Source: Capnocytophaga sp. ARDL2 (lineage in GTDB: Bacteria > Bacteroidota > Bacteroidia > Flavobacteriales > Flavobacteriaceae). From it: a stretch of 64,000 nt of DNA. Position 1 is the first letter of the stretch. Each line of letters starts with the position of its first letter. The stretch lies in NCBI RefSeq assembly GCF_041530365.1, contig NZ_CP168034.1, positions 1,798,001-1,862,000 of the forward strand, read 5' to 3'. This document shows positions 62,535-64,000 of this stretch, one piece after another. The position numbers and the translations under genes are program-made. The notes beneath the pieces are model-generated. The model was not told the DNA's origin, did no database searches, and was given only the letters and a program-made list of their open reading frames with translations.

Positions 62535-63806
62535 TTATTTTACTCTGAAAGTTACTTTTCTAGCAAATCTAGCAGTAGATTTGTTTCTTCCGTCGATAGA
62601 AGTATTTTCACCTTCTCCTCTTACTGTCAATCTTGAGCTAGAAATTCCAGCTTGTTCTAAGATTTTAGCTACGTTTTTAGCTCTCTTTTCTGACAATCTG
62701 TTGTTGTAGCTTGTAGAACCTATTGAATCAGCATATCCTAATACTTCAACAGAAGCGTTTGGATTAGACTTCAAGTAAGTTAAGATAAAATCGATAGATT
62801 CAACATTTTTAGGTTGAGATTTATCGAAGTCAAAGTAAACTGCTACATAACCATCGTTGATCAAACCTTTCACAGTGTTTGAATCTGCTTGAGTCAAAGG
62901 AGCATTAGATTTTGTACCACCGTAGTTTTGTGCAAAATATGCCTCGTAAGAATCTGGAATACCGTTTTTGTTCAAGTCGATAGAACGTCCTTTAACATCA
63001 ACAATGTTTCCTAGTGGAGTGTTAGGCTCTAAATCTAAGTAATCTGCTACACCGTCATTGTCAGAATCTAACATTTTGTTTTCGATATCAGACACTCTTG
63101 ATTCCAATGAAGTAACTCTGTTAGTCAAATCATCATTAGCATACCAATCTGCGTGCTCTCCGTTTCCACCTAAGTAGAAAGACAAACCTACAGTAGCGTT
63201 GTACAATGAAGCGTTGAAAGCTCTGTCTGCATTTCTATCAGTGTAAGCTGTTCCATCCCATGTGATGTGCTTTCTTGTAAAGTTTACCATAGTGAAATCA
63301 GCGTTTAAAGCAGCTCTTTTCCCTAATTTTACTTGACCAGTGATTCCAGTAATGATATGACCTGTTTGATCTTTGTCATAAGAAATACCACCTACTTTAC
63401 CATCTACTGGAGTAGTCCAAGAGTAACCTCCTCCCAAGTGGAATTGTACGTTGAATACTTTAGTCCACTCTTCAAAGTTTAAAATTCTACCAAGATTAGC
63501 AACCCCTTGCAATGATGTTCTATAAGCAGCTTGTCTGAAATATGCTGAAGTCTCTCCTTGCTTGATATAGTCGTAACCAAAATCAGCCTTCAAACCAAAC
63601 TTGTTGTTGAACATATAACGAACACCAGCATCAGCGTGAGGTAAACTGAAGAAAGTATCAGCATAATAACCTGTTGCAAATGGATTTGTTGGCTTTGTTG
63701 AACCAAAATTTACATCAATTGACCATTTATTATAGTCTGATGTTTGAGCGTTTGCTGTAGTAGCTCCTAACACTAGAGCTAACAATGGAAAAGTCAATTT
63801 TTTCAT
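62535..63806 (-). CDS. OmpA-family outer-membrane protein
   Basis: A 423-residue protein. The start at 63806 (MKKLTFPLLALVLGATTANA) gives a signal peptide; a longer frame is rejected. An 8-strand barrel (about 25-230) is followed by a short coiled region (TNRVTSLESRVSDIENKMLD), a thrombospondin type-3-like repeat (DSDNDGVADYLDLEPNTPLG) and a C-terminal OmpA peptidoglycan-binding domain (VYFDFDKSQPKN, VLGYADSIGSTSYNNRLSEK, RVTFRVK-like end). It anchors the outer membrane to the cell wall and is likely abundant, since it has a strong consensus promoter. Confidence 0.92.
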   Translation of the reverse strand: MKKLTFPLLALVLGATTANAQTSDYNKWSIDVNFGSTKPTNPFATGYYADTFFSLPHADAGVRYMFNNKFGLKADFGYDYIKQGETSAYFRQAAYRTSLQGVANLGRILNFEEWTKVFNVQFHLGGGYSWTTPVDGKVGGISYDKDQTGHIITGITGQVKLGKRAALNADFTMVNFTRKHITWDGTAYTDRNADRAFNASLYNATVGLSFYLGGNGEHADWYANDDLTNRVTSLESRVSDIENKMLDSDNDGVADYLDLEPNTPLGNIVDVKGRSIDLNKNGIPDSYEAYFAQNYGGTKSNAPLTQADSNTVKGLINDGYVAVYFDFDKSQPKNVESIDFILTYLKSNPNASVEVLGYADSIGSTSYNNRLSEKRAKNVAKILEQAGISSSRLTVRGEGENTSIDGRNKSTARFARKVTFRVK

Positions 63807-63872
63807 AAACTTTTTATTATTATTAAATTCTTTATTGTTTAATAACATCTTGTTTTGATGCTATATTTTGTG

Positions 63873-63903
63873 CAAAAATAAAAACTTTTTATATTCTATG
63901 CAA
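63873..63903 (-). promoter_or_regulatory. Consensus promoter of the OmpA-family gene
   Basis: On the minus strand TTG (63901-63903), 20 bases, then TATTTTTG (63873-63880): an excellent fit to TTG-N(17-23)-TAnnTTTG. It lies 66 bp upstream of the ATG, leaving a long 5' untranslated region that may stabilise the message. Confidence 0.65.
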
Positions 63904-63917
63904 GTTTTTATTTAATT

Positions 63918-64000
63918 TTATTCGTTTAACCATTTTTTTTCTGAATAAAATGTACCAAATGGTATTACTGAAGCAATGGCAATCTTAAAAAATTTTCCTA
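63918..64000 (-). CDS. DUF3817-like membrane protein, C-terminal end
   Basis: Only the last 27 or so residues are in the window: KFFKIAIASVIPFGTFYSEK then KWLNE and a stop. The hydrophobic helix followed by IPFGTFYxEKKW is how DUF3817 membrane proteins end. The rest lies beyond the right edge, on the minus strand. The OmpA promoter overlaps the space just after its stop. Confidence 0.6.
   Translation of the reverse strand, partial: GKFFKIAIASVIPFGTFYSEKKWLNE

Noticed and set aside
1..64000. CRISPR arrays, tRNA or rRNA genes
   Set aside because: No regularly spaced identical repeats with unique spacers, no cloverleaf with a TTCRA arm, and no rRNA-like stretch was found in the intergenic regions.

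Overview
The window is an AT-rich chromosomal segment from a member of the Bacteroidota, almost certainly a Flavobacteriaceae. Supporting markers are the gliding-motility genes gldD, gldF and gldG, a type IX secretion (T9SS) sorting domain, the DUF1599/DoxX gene pair, CcsBA-type cytochrome c maturation and promoter-like TAnnTTTG boxes. No rRNA, tRNA, CRISPR array, integrase or complete insertion sequence was seen.

Layout. 1-5.9 kb: 3' end of hemN, a small membrane protein, menC, a membrane-anchored hypothetical, a broken coiled-coil gene, then DUF1599 and DoxX genes. 6-13.3 kb: a GH3/beta-lactamase fusion, a GlsB-type membrane protein, the fused ccsBA gene and a collapsed outer-membrane barrel gene. 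13.4-15.9 kb (minus strand): a glycosyltransferase, a lipoprotein and an HsdR-N-like protein. 15.9-25.9 kb (plus strand): holA, a BadF-type kinase, mutY, ssb, gldD, pheT, a monooxygenase-like protein, gldF, gldG and a lipoprotein. 26-39.6 kb: a DEAD-box helicase preceded by three 21-bp-spaced operator-like repeats, a decayed XRE antitoxin, galE, uvrA, nth, lepA, dut and a frameshifted nucleotidyltransferase. 39.9-42.7 kb: a DUF4292 lipoprotein, an EnvC-like protein and haaO.

42.7-44.9 kb is the accessory island. A highly structured 220-bp inverted-repeat element lies directly upstream of an EcoRI-type adenine methyltransferase gene that is out of frame at a G6 tract. A DUF262/HNH gene with an internal deletion follows. 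This is the most unusual part of the window.

45-51 kb: an ALDH7-like dehydrogenase, DUF2059, a small outer-membrane protein, an ArgE-like deacetylase, a glycosyltransferase, and a phosphate transporter with its DUF47 partner. 51.8-59.9 kb: an apparent haem-acquisition locus (esterase-PDZ protein, TonB-dependent receptor, HmuY, T9SS cargo, ChaN-like protein). 59.9-64 kb: a CBS protein, uvrB, an abundant OmpA porin and the end of a DUF3817 gene.

Two themes cut across the window. First, at least eight genes are broken, mostly by single-base indels. Second, a family of imperfect elements of about 120-200 bp with ends like aggtttcacgc recurs at five intergenic sites, once between gldF and gldG. 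All identifications come from reading the sequence and knowledge of the families; no database search was run.
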